Source: DATAEY01 sp038199035 (GTDB lineage Bacteria > Actinomycetota > Thermoleophilia > Solirubrobacterales > Solirubrobacteraceae). From it: a DNA stretch of 37,984 nt. The notes below the pieces were generated by a model. The model saw only the letters and a program-made list of their open reading frames with translations, was not told the DNA's origin and searched no databases. The translations under genes and the position numbers were made by a program. Of the stretch, positions 37,505-37,984 are shown in pieces. Location: NCBI GenBank assembly GCA_038199035.1, contig JBBPZM010000030.1, forward strand, positions 1 through 37,984, read 5' to 3'. Position 1 is the stretch's first letter; every line of letters starts with the position of its first letter.

Positions 37505-37984
37505 CTAGGGGCTCGTTCCGGTGGCGCCGACCGGCGTCGTGGCGTCGGGGGCGCCCGGCGACGCCGACGGGACGAGGCGCCCGGCGCGCAGGGCGTCGGC
37601 GGCCACCCGTGCGTCGCTAGCGCGCGACGCGCGCGCGTAGGTGACGGCGCCCGGCTCGGGCATGACCATGCCCAGGGCGGCGGCGCGCGCCTGGATGCGC
37701 TCGCCCGAGGACATGCGCGAGACCTGCGCCCGCAGCTCTCCGTTTCGACGCTCGAGGCTGGCCGCCCGCTCGACGTCGCGCCCGATCCCCGCGTTGAGCT
37801 TGAGCAGCGAGACCTGCATGGCCACGATGCCGATCAGCAGGAAGCCGATGACCGCGATCCACCCCTGCCCGCGAACCAGGCGCTCGACCAGCCGGCGGTC
37901 GGGCAGGGTCGAGACGAAGCGCGCGACGGCCGCCAGTGCGGGCGCGCGCTGCGGCGCCGGCCGGCGCAGGGCGGCGCGACCGCC
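37505..37984 (-). CDS. ftsL: FtsL-like divisome protein, 5' end outside window
   Basis: An open frame enters from the right edge and ends at TAG 37505-37507, with 159 codons visible and no ATG, GTG or TTG before 37825. The visible part has a basic cytoplasmic stretch (LPDRRLVERLVRGQG), one membrane helix (WIAVIGFLLIGIVAMQVSLL), then a heptad-like coiled coil (DVERAASLERRNGELRAQV) and the segment ERIQARAAALGMVMPEPGAV. That is the FtsL/DivIC pattern. It ends in an Ala/Pro/Thr-rich tail. Position directly before ftsI fits ftsL; rsmH would be expected further upstream. A start at GTG 37825 would delete the membrane helix and is rejected. Confidence 0.85.
   Translation of the reverse strand, partial: GGRAALRRPAPQRAPALAAVARFVSTLPDRRLVERLVRGQGWIAVIGFLLIGIVAMQVSLLKLNAGIGRDVERAASLERRNGELRAQVSRMSSGERIQARAAALGMVMPEPGAVTYARASRASDARVAADALRAGRLVPSASPGAPDATTPVGATGTSP

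Noticed and set aside
37505..37825. FtsL as a 106-residue protein starting at GTG 37825
   Set aside because: This start would remove the membrane helix that is clearly encoded upstream in the same frame. The frame is open to the window end, so the gene is treated as partial.
1..37984. CRISPR array, tRNA/rRNA genes, insertion sequences, prophage
   Set aside because: No regularly spaced repeats, cloverleaf-like segments, transposase or phage genes were found by reading both strands.

Overview
The window is a chromosomal core region of a very GC-rich bacterium. GC is roughly 70-75% by eye, genes prefer G or C at codon position 3, and GTG starts and 4-base ATGA/GTGA gene overlaps are frequent. 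The division and cell-wall (dcw) cluster has no ftsA, MurE carries the DNPR motif of meso-diaminopimelate enzymes, and metK, scpAB, aro, cmk and der are linked. This fits a high-GC actinobacterium. I infer the class Thermoleophilia (Solirubrobacterales-like) from remembered gene order and protein style. That is inference, not a database result.

Layout, left to right (almost everything is on the minus strand, so transcription runs right to left). (1) 1-5107: a partial secreted protein, metK, a DUF3352 protein, der and cmk. (2) 5174-6209: an iron module, a VIT/MbfA-type membrane protein and a divergent Fur-family regulator. (3) 6282-12882: an aromatic amino acid block (aroA, tyrA with an ACT domain, a class I DAHP synthase gene, a hisC-type aminotransferase, a cupin, aroH chorismate mutase) followed by rluB. 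(4) 12903-13883: rlmN on the plus strand. (5) 13973-16429: scpB, scpA and trpS. (6) 16440-17350: a long hairpin and an EamA/DMT transporter on the plus strand. (7) 17504-18986: a small accessory island with a vapBC pair, a solitary VapC-type toxin with an apparent antitoxin stump, and the C-terminal half of an MBL-fold hydrolase. (8) 18990-23426: the glycine cleavage operon gcvT-gcvH-gcvPA-gcvPB, with a two-subunit P-protein. (9) 23458-37984: the dcw cluster ftsL-ftsI-murE-murF-mraY-murD-ftsW-murG-murC-murB-ftsQ-ftsZ, with ftsL cut by the window end.

How the genes work together: the dcw genes make the lipid II precursor (murB to murG, mraY) and the divisome (ftsL, ftsI, ftsW, ftsQ, ftsZ). The aro block takes erythrose-4-phosphate and PEP toward Tyr and Phe. 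scpA, scpB, cmk, der, rluB, rlmN and trpS serve chromosome condensation, nucleotide supply, ribosome maturation and translation. gcv and metK belong to one-carbon and methyl metabolism.

No rRNA, tRNA, CRISPR array, insertion sequence or prophage was seen, and I found no clearly novel multi-gene system. The most unusual items are non-coding or degenerate: a 15-bp perfect inverted repeat forming a long hairpin between trpS and the EamA gene; twin 18-bp palindromes in a 401-bp gap inside the otherwise packed dcw cluster; the degraded toxin-antitoxin/MBL junction; a vestigial duplicate of the rlmN 3' end; and several apparently leaderless promoters.
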